The notes under the pieces: model-generated
Told to the model about the DNA's origin: nothing
Database searches by the model: none
Seen by the model: only the letters and a program-made list of their open reading frames with translations
Made by a program: the position numbers and the translations under genes
NCBI GenBank assembly: GCA_016714465.1
Contig: JADKDT010000003.1
Coordinates: 62,001-126,000 of the forward strand
Source: Candidatus Brachythrix odensensis
GTDB taxonomy: Bacteria; Chloroflexota; Anaerolineae; J036; Brachytrichaceae
Reading direction: 5' to 3'
DNA length: 64,000 nt
Shown: positions 52,101 through 62,700 of the stretch, in pieces
Position numbering within the stretch: position 1 is the first letter of the stretch
How the letters are laid out: each line of letters starts with the position of its first letter

Positions 52101-53651
52101 GGTGGGGCCGTGATCCCAATTGGTGGCGAGATTGATCATATAGGCGTTGTCGGCGCGGAAAATCCCGGCGTCGTTGCCGACATACAGGGCCAGATTCGTG
52201 GTTCCGTCGAAGCCGGGATCATTGACAAAGATGTGTTGGTCGGCATGGGCCGAGAACCCGTTCCGCTGATAGTCGATCCAATCGCTGACCTTGCGCAGGT
52301 TCTGTCCGCCGTCCATGCTGCGCCAGATATCCAGTCCCCCAACAAAGACGACCTCGGGGTCTGTGGGGTCAACCCATATGGCATTCGCATACCAGCCTTG
52401 AAACGACAGGAAATAGCTGGTTCTGTTCACCATCGCAAAGGTGGCTCCGCCATCATTGCTGCGCCACAGCTCGCCAGTGGAGCCGGCGTTGTCGCCGGCA
52501 GTGATGGGAATGCTGGCGTAGTCGAGCGACGCATAGACGATGTTGGGATTGCTGGGCGCATAGGCCACTTCGATCCGGCGGTTGGCGGGCGTGTTGGGGA
52601 TCGTGTCGCCGTAATCCCATGTGCCGTCCACGCCTCTGGCGGTCGTCGTGTAGACCTTGCGATAGACGGTCGCGATCGCGTGTGTCTGGGAGAGGGTCGG
52701 GTGCACGTCCACGTCCCATACCGGTCCGTCGAGGTCGGTAATCTCCGTCCAGGCGGCGCCTGCGTCATTGCTGAGGAAAAGACCCTTTGAGGTCGCCGCA
52801 AGGATCGACCGCGCATTTGGGTTCAGCGGATCGTCGGCGAACACGGCGATGCGATTTACAAATGCAAATTCGGGGGTGGTGGCGGGATCGGTGCTGGCGA
52901 GCCGCTGCCAGGTGAGCCCGGAATCATTCGAAACATAGATGCCATCGCCTTCGATCCCGCTGAGGCTGTTGTTCAGCACGCTGGACTTGGGGTCTTGCGG
53001 CTGGGCGTAGAAGGACTCGCCCGTGCCCGCGTAGATGATGTTGGGTTGATTCGGATCGGCGGCGAAGGTATTGACCGGGATATGGGCCAGTTCGGGCAGC
53101 ATGGACACCCAGCCCGTGCCGTCGTGCTTGTTCAGCCACAGCCCTCCTGATGCCGTCCCCGCTAGAAGCCAGGTCGGGTGCAGGGGCGGAAAGAGCAGAG
53201 CCCGGACGCGCCCGCCGATCTCGGCGGGGCCGTCGTTTTGCCACTGGGCCAGGGTGATTCCGCCAATGGCGGGTTCTCCCCGGCTCAACTGGCTGGCCCG
53301 CATGTCCCGCACCTGCGTCATTCCTTTGGCGATGCCGTCGATCGGTATCGAGCCGTTCTCATCCTGCAGGGACAAGCGCCGAAACCGGAGGGCGGCGTCG
53401 GGCTGGTCGGCCGACAGGTCTTCCTCCGACTCGGCCGTATCGCCATCCTGCCCATGTTCATCTGGCAGCAGGTATTTGCGCTCGGCGAGCGGCAGGAGGG
53501 GAAGCGGGGTTGCCGGGGCTTTGATGTCAGCAACCACGGCCGGCCTTGACCCAGACACGCTCGTCGGCCGGATCGGGGCCAGCATCGCCGTGCCGAGCGC
53601 GGCGGCAAGCCAAAGCCGCCAATGGCGGGGGGTTCGGGATGTCTCGATCAT
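49134..53651 (-). CDS. Giant secreted hydrolase 2, N-terminal part, ends at in-frame TAG
   Basis: Paralogue of the protein at 40783-46422 and colinear with it. A signal peptide is at about 1-25 (WLAAALGTAMLAPIRP). The propeller spans about 140-835 (SNDSGLTWQRLA, SMDGGQNLRKVS), and NDxG repeats about 870-1300 (ISLNDSGTVAFAAR). The LCAT-like hydrolase begins RPVLIVPGIVGTGP with Ser1427 in IVAHSTGGLVTR. It stops after SKILYAEYLYL at TAG (49134-49136), where the paralogue has a Lys AAG codon; the frame continues beyond. Without readthrough the catalytic Asp and His are lost. Confidence 0.85.
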   Translation of the reverse strand: MIETSRTPRHWRLWLAAALGTAMLAPIRPTSVSGSRPAVVADIKAPATPLPLLPLAERKYLLPDEHGQDGDTAESEEDLSADQPDAALRFRRLSLQDENGSIPIDGIAKGMTQVRDMRASQLSRGEPAIGGITLAQWQNDGPAEIGGRVRALLFPPLHPTWLLAGTASGGLWLNKHDGTGWVSMLPELAHIPVNTFAADPNQPNIIYAGTGESFYAQPQDPKSSVLNNSLSGIEGDGIYVSNDSGLTWQRLASTDPATTPEFAFVNRIAVFADDPLNPNARSILAATSKGLFLSNDAGAAWTEITDLDGPVWDVDVHPTLSQTHAIATVYRKVYTTTARGVDGTWDYGDTIPNTPANRRIEVAYAPSNPNIVYASLDYASIPITAGDNAGSTGELWRSNDGGATFAMVNRTSYFLSFQGWYANAIWVDPTDPEVVFVGGLDIWRSMDGGQNLRKVSDWIDYQRNGFSAHADQHIFVNDPGFDGTTNLALYVGNDAGIFRADNAYMINLATNWDHGPTDGLAITQFYAGAGGSKPTPRIIGGTQDNGSLVYEPGSGNWRSFYGGDGGFVAVDPDNSNNIYGEYVYLSLARSVDGGATQAEPIVTGLRDTGYSTSSLFIAPFALDPGYAPFAYAGGLSVWRTFNADSPNPQDVRWSELIAPLTRTIVTVSGPTVFTYYVSAVAPSPASQDLWVGYADGTLRRLSGRFGFQPSPQATATLESRFLTRIVPHPSNSNIAYALYGGFTPKNLYKTIDGGKTWRDIGAALPRVPFRALAMHPNDARWLYLGTDVGVFASEDSGETWSAAALGPGAISIQDLFFVGPRLYAATHGRGMYSVEPNPAPPPPPVPTPPATPPPPSIACLIPPPAAAVTQRAQSTPPAPASSFGPTSNQAPKLVAATGANGILQIFDGISLNDSGTVAFAARSTNGEVLYVGNTPTDTRKVNPIFEGPGKTYDGYVDINNNLKVAARMRFIGGFPPTTFVQFWDGTPAGANAGEIIGRGGAGQTFLTVNQRVSVNDSDHVAYTYLEQGPGGALFGGVAEFQPARGESDPLKLDQSTAVLYPSLSEDGHIALRDGLSGASPIVLIDPDFGGRKTIAGAGWSDLGWRPGVSEKAEVVAFHANLSNTAIVTGAYRDAGPGIFISLDRGAYTGQSGQPREVYRIAGIACSGMPGDYEDKSSIRSFVPEKPVIVNDKMTGDGRQFSVAYVARGAYDAEAVFLTRISLPNDVTSGKPISPILQTARIIGVGDLISNVTGAITGVLGAVVTLTISPRMTARDQIAIWVQTDTGAQAVLRTGPQLHRPVLIVPGIVGTGPAEGSIAWWKQRGVDPSQIVMDPLLGVYDDISQTLVNHGYTLGEDLFMINYDWRVAPGIFDGQVDGQVSNLTAQGISDNVFERGVDYLGYYLRKAADKWKAEYGTELDTVDIVAHSTGGLVTRVYAQSGAYGGAITPTLPGAAAHLPKIRNFVSVGVPHAGAAKAWNPLQNNFGDDLSFQVVLSKILYAEYLYL

Positions 53652-53683
53652 GGCCAGGAACTCTGAACTTGGTCTGATGCCCG

Positions 53684-53720
53684 CAGCGCTATCCCCCGGC
53701 GAAGCCGGAGGATAGCGCTG
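53684..53720. repeat. Palindrome between giant genes
   Basis: Two 17-nt arms (CAGCGCTATCCCCCGGC, one mismatch) with a GAA loop, between the SdrD_B giant's stop and the start of giant hydrolase 2. Confidence 0.9.
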
Positions 53721-53732
53721 TAGGTAGTATTT

Positions 53733-56700
53733 CTATCGCCTCACCACCGGCAGATACGCGGCGCCCGGATTGTTGATCGTCAACTGCCCATCCACCTCGG
53801 TCACCGTCATCGCGCCGGCGGCGGCGTTGCTGGCGATACCCTCGCGCACATCCAGGGCCGCCATGCCCGCCCCGACGGGCGAGAGCTGCAGCCAGGCCAG
53901 CACCCCGCTCCCATTCGGCCCCGCGCCCGCCCCGATCGACGATGCGCCGAGCCGGATCACGTTCGCACTCATCACCGTCGTGAAGGGCAGGACCGTCCGT
54001 CCGGTGCTGGCCAGGAATGGCCCGGCCGTCACCTGGGTCACCGTCACCAGGGCCGGGTCGAAGCCCAGCGCGACCTCATAGCCGCCGAGGTTGGCCACGT
54101 CCGTGATCATCAGCGCGACCGTGATCGGCACGCCCAGGCGGGTCTGGGTGATGGCTGGGTTGAGGACAAAAGTTGCGCCTCCCGGCGGCGGCGGAGTCGG
54201 CGTGGGGGTCAGTCCCGGCACCGTGACGGTCGTCGCCGCGCTGGCGCTGGTCATAAACGTCCCGCTGAAGACCGCCGTCCAGGTCGCCACTCCGCCGTTG
54301 GTTCGGGTCTCAAACTGGCTGGCCATCACGCTGGCGCTCGCCCCCGGCGGAAGTTCGAAGACATCGTCAGCCAGCACCACGCCCAACGCGCTGTCGCTCA
54401 GGCTGTGGCGGCTGAGGGTGTACTCGCCCGAGTTCGTGACAACGTAGCAGGCATACACCTCCGTATTCGGCGCGACCGTGATCGCCTGGGTGACCCCGCA
54501 CGCGGCGTCCAGCGAGAGTGTCTTGCTCAGGTTGATCGAAATCGGGTAGTCGGCGCCCGGGCGGCAGCCGCGCCCGCCCGGCCGGCTGAAGCGCACCCGG
54601 TCGAGGAACACCGCGCTGTCGTAGGCGGTGTCGCCGACGTCGTTGAGGGTGAAGCTCAGCACGCTGGTCACGCCCGGGGTGACCTCAACCTGGGCCCGCA
54701 GGCGTTGCGTCGCGGCATCATACGTTGTGCCACCGGCATAGCCCGGCAAAGCCCCAAACACCGAGTTGATGCTGATCCGGTTGCCATTCGCATCGCGGGC
54801 GAACGGCAAGCCGTCCAGATAGGCCTCGAAGTTGTCGTTGAAGGCCGAGCCGACGAATTCGGGAAACTCCTCGCTGTAGAAGGCAAAGTCCACGCTCATG
54901 CAGGTCTGCGAGACCGGCACGGTCAGGGTGATCGCCAGACGGGCATAGTCGCCCAGCCCAAACGTGTTTGGCGCGCTGTTGGGCTGGTCGGCGAAGACCA
55001 TGTTGCCCGTCCCCAGATACGCCCAGGTCGCCCCCTCGCTCGGGAACGATCCGATCACCGGCGCGCTCAGCCCGCCCACGCCAGCCTTGTTCGGGCCGTC
55101 GACGTCGAGGGTCGCGCTGCCGACGATGAGCGGGTCAATGCCCATCGCCGTTGCGAGATCGGCGCCCCTGGGCGCGGTCTCGCCAAAGTCGTAGCCCGTG
55201 CCCGCCCCGCCCGAAGACAGCACGATCCCCACGATGGCGTTGGTCCCGCTCAGCGCCCCGCCCATCGTGCCGATGCTGGTGGGCCCCTCGAGATAGCCAA
55301 ACGGTTGAACCTCCAGCAAGGCATACGTCCCGGGCAGCGCGTCAAAGGCGTAGTAGCCGTTCAGCCCGGTCTTTGTCTGTTGATTCACCGCTGCGCCATT
55401 GAAGGCCACCCCGGTCAGGCGGAGCGTCACCGGGCTGAGGGCGGTCTCGCTGATCTGGCGGCCGCCGTCGCCGCTCTCATCGACATACACGTAGCCGGAG
55501 ATCCCCGACGACCGCTCGCCAAAGAGATAGTTCACCGCGTCGAGCGGCTGGTAGACCGCCAGGTTGATGATCTGATCGTTGAGGGCCAGCCCGCCCGCGC
55601 CCTGGCCCACCCGGTCAAGGCCATCCAGGAAGTCGGGCTGGGTCTCGGTCAGGGCATACAGCCCGAACGGCACGTTGCGGAAGGTGAACGCGCCGGCGGT
55701 GTTGGTCCGGGTGATCCAATTCACGCTTGCGCCCTGAGCCGTCAATCCGCTCAGCGTCACGCTCACCCCCGCGATGCCAGGCTCGCCGCCGCCCCTGAAG
55801 CCGTCGTTGTTGGCGTCGACGTAGACGTAGCCCGAGATCGACGAGGGCGGGATCTCGCCGAACGTATAGCCCTGGCCATACCCCGCGTCACCGAGGACGA
55901 TGTTGGCGATCTGGTCGTTGGAGACCGTCCCGCCCAGCGTGCCGGGGGTGGCCGCACCATCCGTGTAGGCGGCTGGCTGGATCTCGGTCAGGGTATAGGT
56001 CCCGGCTTGCAGATTCGGGAATTGGAATCCGCCGTTGGACATCGTCGTCGCGGACAGGGCCACCGGTTCGTTGGCCAGGTTCGTCCCGGTCAGCCAGACC
56101 GTCACACCACTGATGCCCGTGTCAGGCCCGTCGGGCGGCGGGACGTAACCGCCGTCGGCGTCGCGGTCGGCGAAGACCACTCCGGCCAGCCCGAGTTGGC
56201 GCTCCGCGAAGTTGAAGCCGGCCGCGCCATCGCCCCAGCCGAGCGGGATAAAGCGAGTCTGATCGTCGCCCGGGAATCCGCCCCGGTTGCCCACGCTGTC
56301 GACCCAGTCGGTGTAGCCCAGCGGTTGGATCTCGGTCACGGTATAGGCGCCCGGGCGCAACCCGCCAAAGCCATAGCCGTAGAAACCGCTCGCGCCCGTG
56401 ATCAGGATCGACTCGCCGACATCGTTGACCCCGTCGAGGACGATCGGGGTGTAGAGGGCGCGCTCGGGATCGCCCGAGAAGTGCCCGTCGGCGTTTGTGT
56501 CGAGGAAGACCAGCCCGCCGACCGAGGCGTAGGCGCGTTCGCCAAAGCGGTAGTTCTCGCCCAGCCCGTTCGGGGTGTAGACGATCTGGCCGATCACATC
56601 GTTGGAATAGGTCGCCGTGGTCGTCAGGCCGCCCAGCGTGCCGGGGAAGTCGGGCCCGTCGACAAAGCCGCCGGGCTGGGTCTCGACCAGCCGATACGTG

Positions 56701-59700
56701 CCGGTCAGCAGCCCGCCAAAAGCAAAGCGCCCGCAGGGCAATCCGCCGCAGCCGGTCGTCATGCTGCGGGTGACCAGCCCGCCGTCGGTCAACGTCCCAT
56801 ACAGATCGATCCGCACGCCGCCGATGCCCGCCTCGCCCGGATCGAGCACGCCATCCCCGTCGTTGTCGGCGAAGACCAGCCCGGTGAGCGCCGGGCCATA
56901 TAGAAAGTTGCAGGCTGAGGCGCTCCCGCCGTAGCCCAGGGTGATCCCGCCGATGCTGCGCGAGAGCAGGCCCGCGCTGGCCGCAGGCTGGCACAGCGCC
57001 ACACCGTTGTCGGTGTAGCCGGTCGGCAGCGAAACCTGGGTGACGGTGTAGGTGCCTGGCGGCAGGCCGCCAAAGGCATACCCGCCGCCCACGTCGGTCA
57101 CTGTCGCCGTCGCGATCGCGGCGCCGGAAACCGAGCGGCCCGACAGGGAAATCTCGATGCCGGCCATTCCTTCGCTCGCCGCCGACGAGGGTGGGAAGGG
57201 CCGGTAAAGCACCCGCCCGGTCAGGGTCGAGGAGATCAGCTCGCCAAAGGTATAGCCGTCGGCGATCGCCCCGGGCGCCAGGACAAGTCCGGTGAAGATG
57301 TCGTTGCCGGCAATAACGCCGCCGCCGCCCACCCCGAGCTGCTCGGCCCCGTCCTGATATCCGGCCGGCTGGTCCTCGGTCAGGGTGTAGACCCCCGGGC
57401 GCAGACCGCTGAACGCATAACGTCCATAAGTGATCTGTGTCAGGTCGACCGTCTGGCTGAGGCTGTTGCGGCCCGTCAGGCGGATCGTCGCGGGCTGGAT
57501 GAGCCCCGGTTCTCCGCCGTCGTAGAGCCCGTTGGCGTTGGCGTCCATAAACACCCAGCCGGCGATGATGTTGCGCAACTCGCCAAAGTCGTAGCCGGTG
57601 TGCCAGGTGCCCGGGGTGTAGACGACCCGCGAGATGATGTCGTTGGTCGTCGTCAGCCCGCCGGCTGTTCCGACGTGCTCCTGCCCGTCCAGATAGTCGG
57701 CCGGCTGGAACTCGCGCACGCTGTAGGTGCCGGTGACCAGCCCGCCGAAGTAGTAGAAGCCCTCGTGGCAGCGGTTGGCCGCCCCGGGCTTTACCCCGAA
57801 GGTGCTCGCGCTGCGCGAGACGCTGTTGTTGTAGATGTCGATCCCGCTGATCTGAATCGACACGGCAGCGACGCCAAACTCCGGGCTGTTGCACAGGCTG
57901 GCCAGGCTCGGTTCGCGCAGCCCGTTGTCATTGTCATCCCGATACACGTAGCCGCTCAAGCTCGGCATCTCGCCGAAGACGGCCCCGGCGCCCTGGCCGA
58001 CGTCGAGGAAGAAGCCGGCGTAGACGTCGTTGGTTGCGAGGGGCGCGTGTCCGCTGCCCGGCGGGTACTGGCTGTCCTGGCCGTCGACGTCCACGTCGCG
58101 CTGCAGTTGGGTCAAGGTGTAGGTCCCGCGCCGCAGTCCGCCAAACTCATAGTGGCCGTTCGCGTTGGTCGTCGCCGTGATGTAGATCGCCTCGCCCAGA
58201 TCATTCATGCCGCGCAAGGTCAGCCGCGCGCCCGCGCCGACCGGCGTCTCGATGCTCTCCTCGTCCCACACGCAGAAGCGGTCGAACTCGGGGTTGCAGC
58301 TCGCCCACTCGAACAGGCCGTTGTTGCTGATGTCGTAGAAGACATAGCCCGCGACCGAGCCCGGCCCAAGCTCGCCGAAGTTGTAGCCCTGGCCCAGCCC
58401 TGAGCCGGGATAAGCAAAGTCGATGGTGTCCTGCCCGAGCGGGCCGGGCGTGCCGCCCAGCGTGCCCGCGCTGTCGATGCCGTCCAGGTAGGAGTCCGGC
58501 TGGAGCTCAGTGACGCGATACGATCCGGCCACGAGATCACCAAACGCATAGAAGCCATAGCCATCCGTCATGGCCGCGCGGGTGATGGCGACGCTCCCGC
58601 TCGTTACGCCGGTCAGCAGCATCGACACGTTGCCGAGGCCGCTCTCGCCTGGCTGGCGGAAGCCGTCGCCGTTTGCGTCGGCGTAGATGAAGCCGCTCAC
58701 GCCCGAGATGCGCTCGCCAAAGCGATACCCGCTGGCGTAGGCGCCGGGCGTCAGGTTGATCCCGCGCATCCCATCCGGCGGGGCGAGCGTCCCGCCAGCC
58801 GGGCCGGCCGTGTCGATCCCGTCCTGGTAGCCGGCCGGTTGTGTCTCGAGCAGGTTGAAGCTGCCCGGGCGCAGTCCGCTCACAACGAAACCGCCGTTTC
58901 CATCTGTCAGGCGGGTCTGGGTGATGGCCTGGCCGAGGTCATTGGTCCCGGTCAGCATCACGCTCACGCCTGAGATACCGGGTTCGCTCGGATCATTCGC
59001 CCCGTCGTTGTTGACGTCGAGGAAGACCCGGCCCTGGACCGCCGCGGCGGGCAGTTCCCCAAAGAGGTAATTCTGGCCGAACTGACCGGCCGTGAACGTG
59101 ACATCGAATTGATCGGGTCCAGCGATGCCCCCGAGATTGCCAAGGCTGTCGATGCCGTCGAAGTAGCCCGCCGGCTGCGCTTCACGAATACGATAGGACC
59201 CGCTGGCGAGGCTGCCAAAACTGTAGTAGCCCGAGCTGCTGGTCTGGGCCACCCGATTGACGGGCTGCCCGCCGCTGGTCGTGCCGGTCAGGATCACGAC
59301 CACGCTGCCCAGACCGCCATCGCCGGGCCCCTTGAGCCCGTTGTTGTCGTAGTCGGCATAGACATAGCCGCTCAGCCCGTTCTGGCGCTCGCCGAAGCGG
59401 TAGTTGATCGCCTCGCTGGCGGCGCTCAACGTCAGGTTGAGGATGCTGTCCGCGCCGTCGGGCGTGCCACCCAGGGTGCCGGCGAGATCGTCGCCATCGG
59501 TGTAGCCGTCGGGCTGCAACTCGATCAGGGCGTAGGTCCCCGGCCGCAGCGTCTCGAACGCGAAGGCGCCGTCGTTGCCGGTCGTCGTCGTCAGCAGCGC
59601 AAGCTGGCCCCGGTCCGTTGTGCCGCTCAGTACAACCGTGACGTTGGCCAGGTTGAGGTCGCCGCCATCCCGGTCGCCGCTCCCGTTCACATCGTAGAAA

Positions 59701-62700
59701 ACATAGCCTGTGACGCGGGCTGGAGCGACTTCATTGAAGATGTAGCCGTCGCCGAACTGGCCCGGGATGTACGGGATGCTGCCGATCTCATCGTAGTCGG
59801 GCGCCGCGCCGCCGACCAGCCCGCCGAGGTTGCCGACGCTTTCAAGGCCGTCCAGGTAGCCCGCGGGTTGTGTTTCGGAGATCCGATACGTGCCGGTAAG
59901 CAGGTCGCCAAAGACAAAGCCGCCCAGCCCGTCGGTCGCCGTCGCCCGGGTGATTGCCGCGCCGCTGGCATCCACCCCATACAGCCGGACCGCCGCCCCA
60001 CTGATGCCGCCGTAGAGCCCGGCCCGAACCGCGCCGGCGATGCCGCTGCGCCGCTCGCCAAAGTTCCAGCCCTGCGCGTCGATGCCAACGGGAAGAGACG
60101 AGATGCGGAACTGGTCGTTGGCAGTCGTCGCCGCGGCGCAGCACCCGGCCGTGTCCTTGCCGTCGGCGTAGCCGCTCGGCTGCTGCTCGGTGAGGGTGTA
60201 GGCGCCCGGGCGCAGGCCGCCGAAGGCGTAGTCGCCAGTCAGCCCGCTCGTCGTCGCCGTCTGGTGCAGGCTGGCGCCGAGGTCGTCCACGCCGGTCATG
60301 ACGACGACGACTCCCGCCAGGCCGGGCTCGCCGGCGTAATACGGGCCGCCTTCGCCAAAGGACAGGCTGTACTCATATAGCCCGTTATCGTTCTGATCGT
60401 TGTAGGCATGGCCGCTCAGCCGAGCGGGCGCGAGCTCGCCAAAGGCGTAACCCGTGCCGTACTGGGCCGCGCTAAAGGTGAGGTCGATGATGTCGTTGCC
60501 CGCCGTTCCACCCAGATTGCCGGCTTGCTCGCGGCCGTCGAGGTAGCCGGCCGGCTGTATCTCGCGCAGCCGATACGGGCCGGCATCGAGATTGCCGAAG
60601 TTGAAGAAGCCCGCCGAGGTCGTGCTCGTCGTCATCCACACCCCGCCGCCGGCCGTCGTCCCGGTCAGGATCACGGTCACCCCGCCAATGCCGCCCTCGC
60701 CCAACCCGGGCTGGCGGAAGCCATCGTTGTTGTTGTCGCGGTAGACATAGCCGGTGAGCCCGTTCTGGCGCTCGGCAAAGAGGTAGCCCGTGCCGTTGCG
60801 CCCGGCCAGCAGGCTGATGTTGGCGATCTGGTCGTTGATGCCGAGCTGACCGCCTTGGTTGCCGATCGTCTCGGGCCCATCGGTATAGCCCTCGGGCTGT
60901 TCCTCGCTGATCGCATACTGGCCCGGGCGCAGCCCGCTGAAGGTGAAGCCGGTTGTGGCGTCCGTTGTCGCCGTGATCAGCACCGGCCGGCCAAGGTCGT
61001 CGGTCCCGCTCAGGGTCACGGTCACCCCGGCAATCAGAACCTCGACCCCGTCGCGCATGCCGTTGTTGTTGGCGTCGTAGTAGACAAAGCCGGCCAGGGA
61101 TGAAGGCGGCAGCTCGCCGAAGTTGTACTCCGAACCGTATTGCCCGGCGAGCAGCGGGATGCCCTCGATCCGATCAAAGTCGGGGGCGCTTCCGGCGACC
61201 GTGCCGCCCAGCCCGCCGGCCCGCTCGATGCCGTCAAACAGGCCAAGCGGCTGGGTCTGCGACAAGACGTAGGTTCCGGTCATCAGGTCGCCAATGTAGA
61301 AGAAACCGATTCCGTTTGTGCTCGCCGACAGGGAGATTGGCCCGCCGGCCGTCAGGCCAAACAGATAGACCACCGCATTGGCGACGCCAGTCTCGCCCGG
61401 GTCGATATAGCCGTCGTCGTTGAGGTCGCGATACACCCGCCCGGACAGCCCGCTGATCCGCTCGCCAAAGCGATAGTCGGTCGCCGCCGCGCCGTTGCCC
61501 AGGATGATCCCGGCGATCGTGTCGGGCGCGTCGAGCGCGCCACCGGCGCCGCCGGCCCGGTCGAGTCCGTCCAGCCAGCCGGCCGGCTGCTGCTCGGTCA
61601 GGGTGTAGACGCCTGGCGCGAGCCCGCCAAACGTAAAGCTCCCATTCGCAAGGGTGGTTCCGGTGACGAGCGCCGGCGTTCCATCCCAGGCCTTGCCGCT
61701 CAACACAACCAGGACGCCGGGGATGACCGGTTCGCCGAAGTCCGCGTCGCCGTCGTTGTCGACGTCGAAATACACGTAGCCGCTCAGGCTGGCCGCGCGC
61801 AGCTCGCCGAAGTTGTAGCTCAGCCCGCCCATGCCCGAGACAGCGAGGCCGGTGAACACATCGTTTCCGGCGATCGCGCCGCCGGCGCCCGCGCCGAGGG
61901 TCTCGCGCCCGTCGAGGAAGCCCAACGGCTGGATCTCAGTCGCGGTGTAGATCCCGGCCGGGATGCCGACGAACTGCCACAGCCCGGCTGCCGCGGTCGC
62001 GCCGACATACGAGACCGGGCTGCCGTCGCTGCTGCGGGTGCCGCTCAGCAGGATCGTCACGCCCGAGATCGGGGCCTCGCCCGGGTCGAAGAACCCGTCG
62101 TTGTCGGCGTCCTCGTAGACATAGCCGCTCAGGAAGGCGTTCGACTCGCCAAACAGATACGCGCCCAGATCCTGGCCCGAGGCCGGCGCCAGCCCGCCAA
62201 ACACGTCAGTGTTCGGGTTGTTCGCGCCGTTCGGGAAGCTGTCCTTGCCATCCGAGTAGCCGGCCGGTTGGAACTCGGCCAGGGTATAGACCCCCGGGCG
62301 CAGCCCGGTGAAGGCGAAGCCACCCGCGCTGTTGGTCGTGCGGGTCTGCCAGACCGGGATGCCCAGGTCCTCGGCCCCTCGCAGCGTCACCGTCACGCCG
62401 GCAATACCCAGCTCGCCGCCGTTTTGCGCGCCGTTGTCATTCAAATCGACGTAGACCGTGCCAAAGACCGAGGCCGCCAGCAACTCGCCGAAATTGTAGT
62501 TCTGGCCGAATTGGCCGGCGGTGTAAGTGACGCTGAGCGCGTCCTGTCCGGCGACGCCGCCCAGGCTGCCGGCCGTATCGCGGCCATCCAGATACCCGGC
62601 CGGCTGCTGTTCGAGGATACGATACGCCCCGCTGGCCAGGTTGCCAAAGTTGTAATAGCCGTTGCCGTTGGACTCGGTCTGGCGCAGCACCGGCGCGCCT

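Noticed and set aside
54405..56903. 832-codon plus-strand frame opposite the SdrD_B giant, with similar ones at 57,600, 59,109 and 61,140
   Set aside because: Periodic antisense frames caused by the repeated domains and codon bias; no start signals or recognisable motifs.
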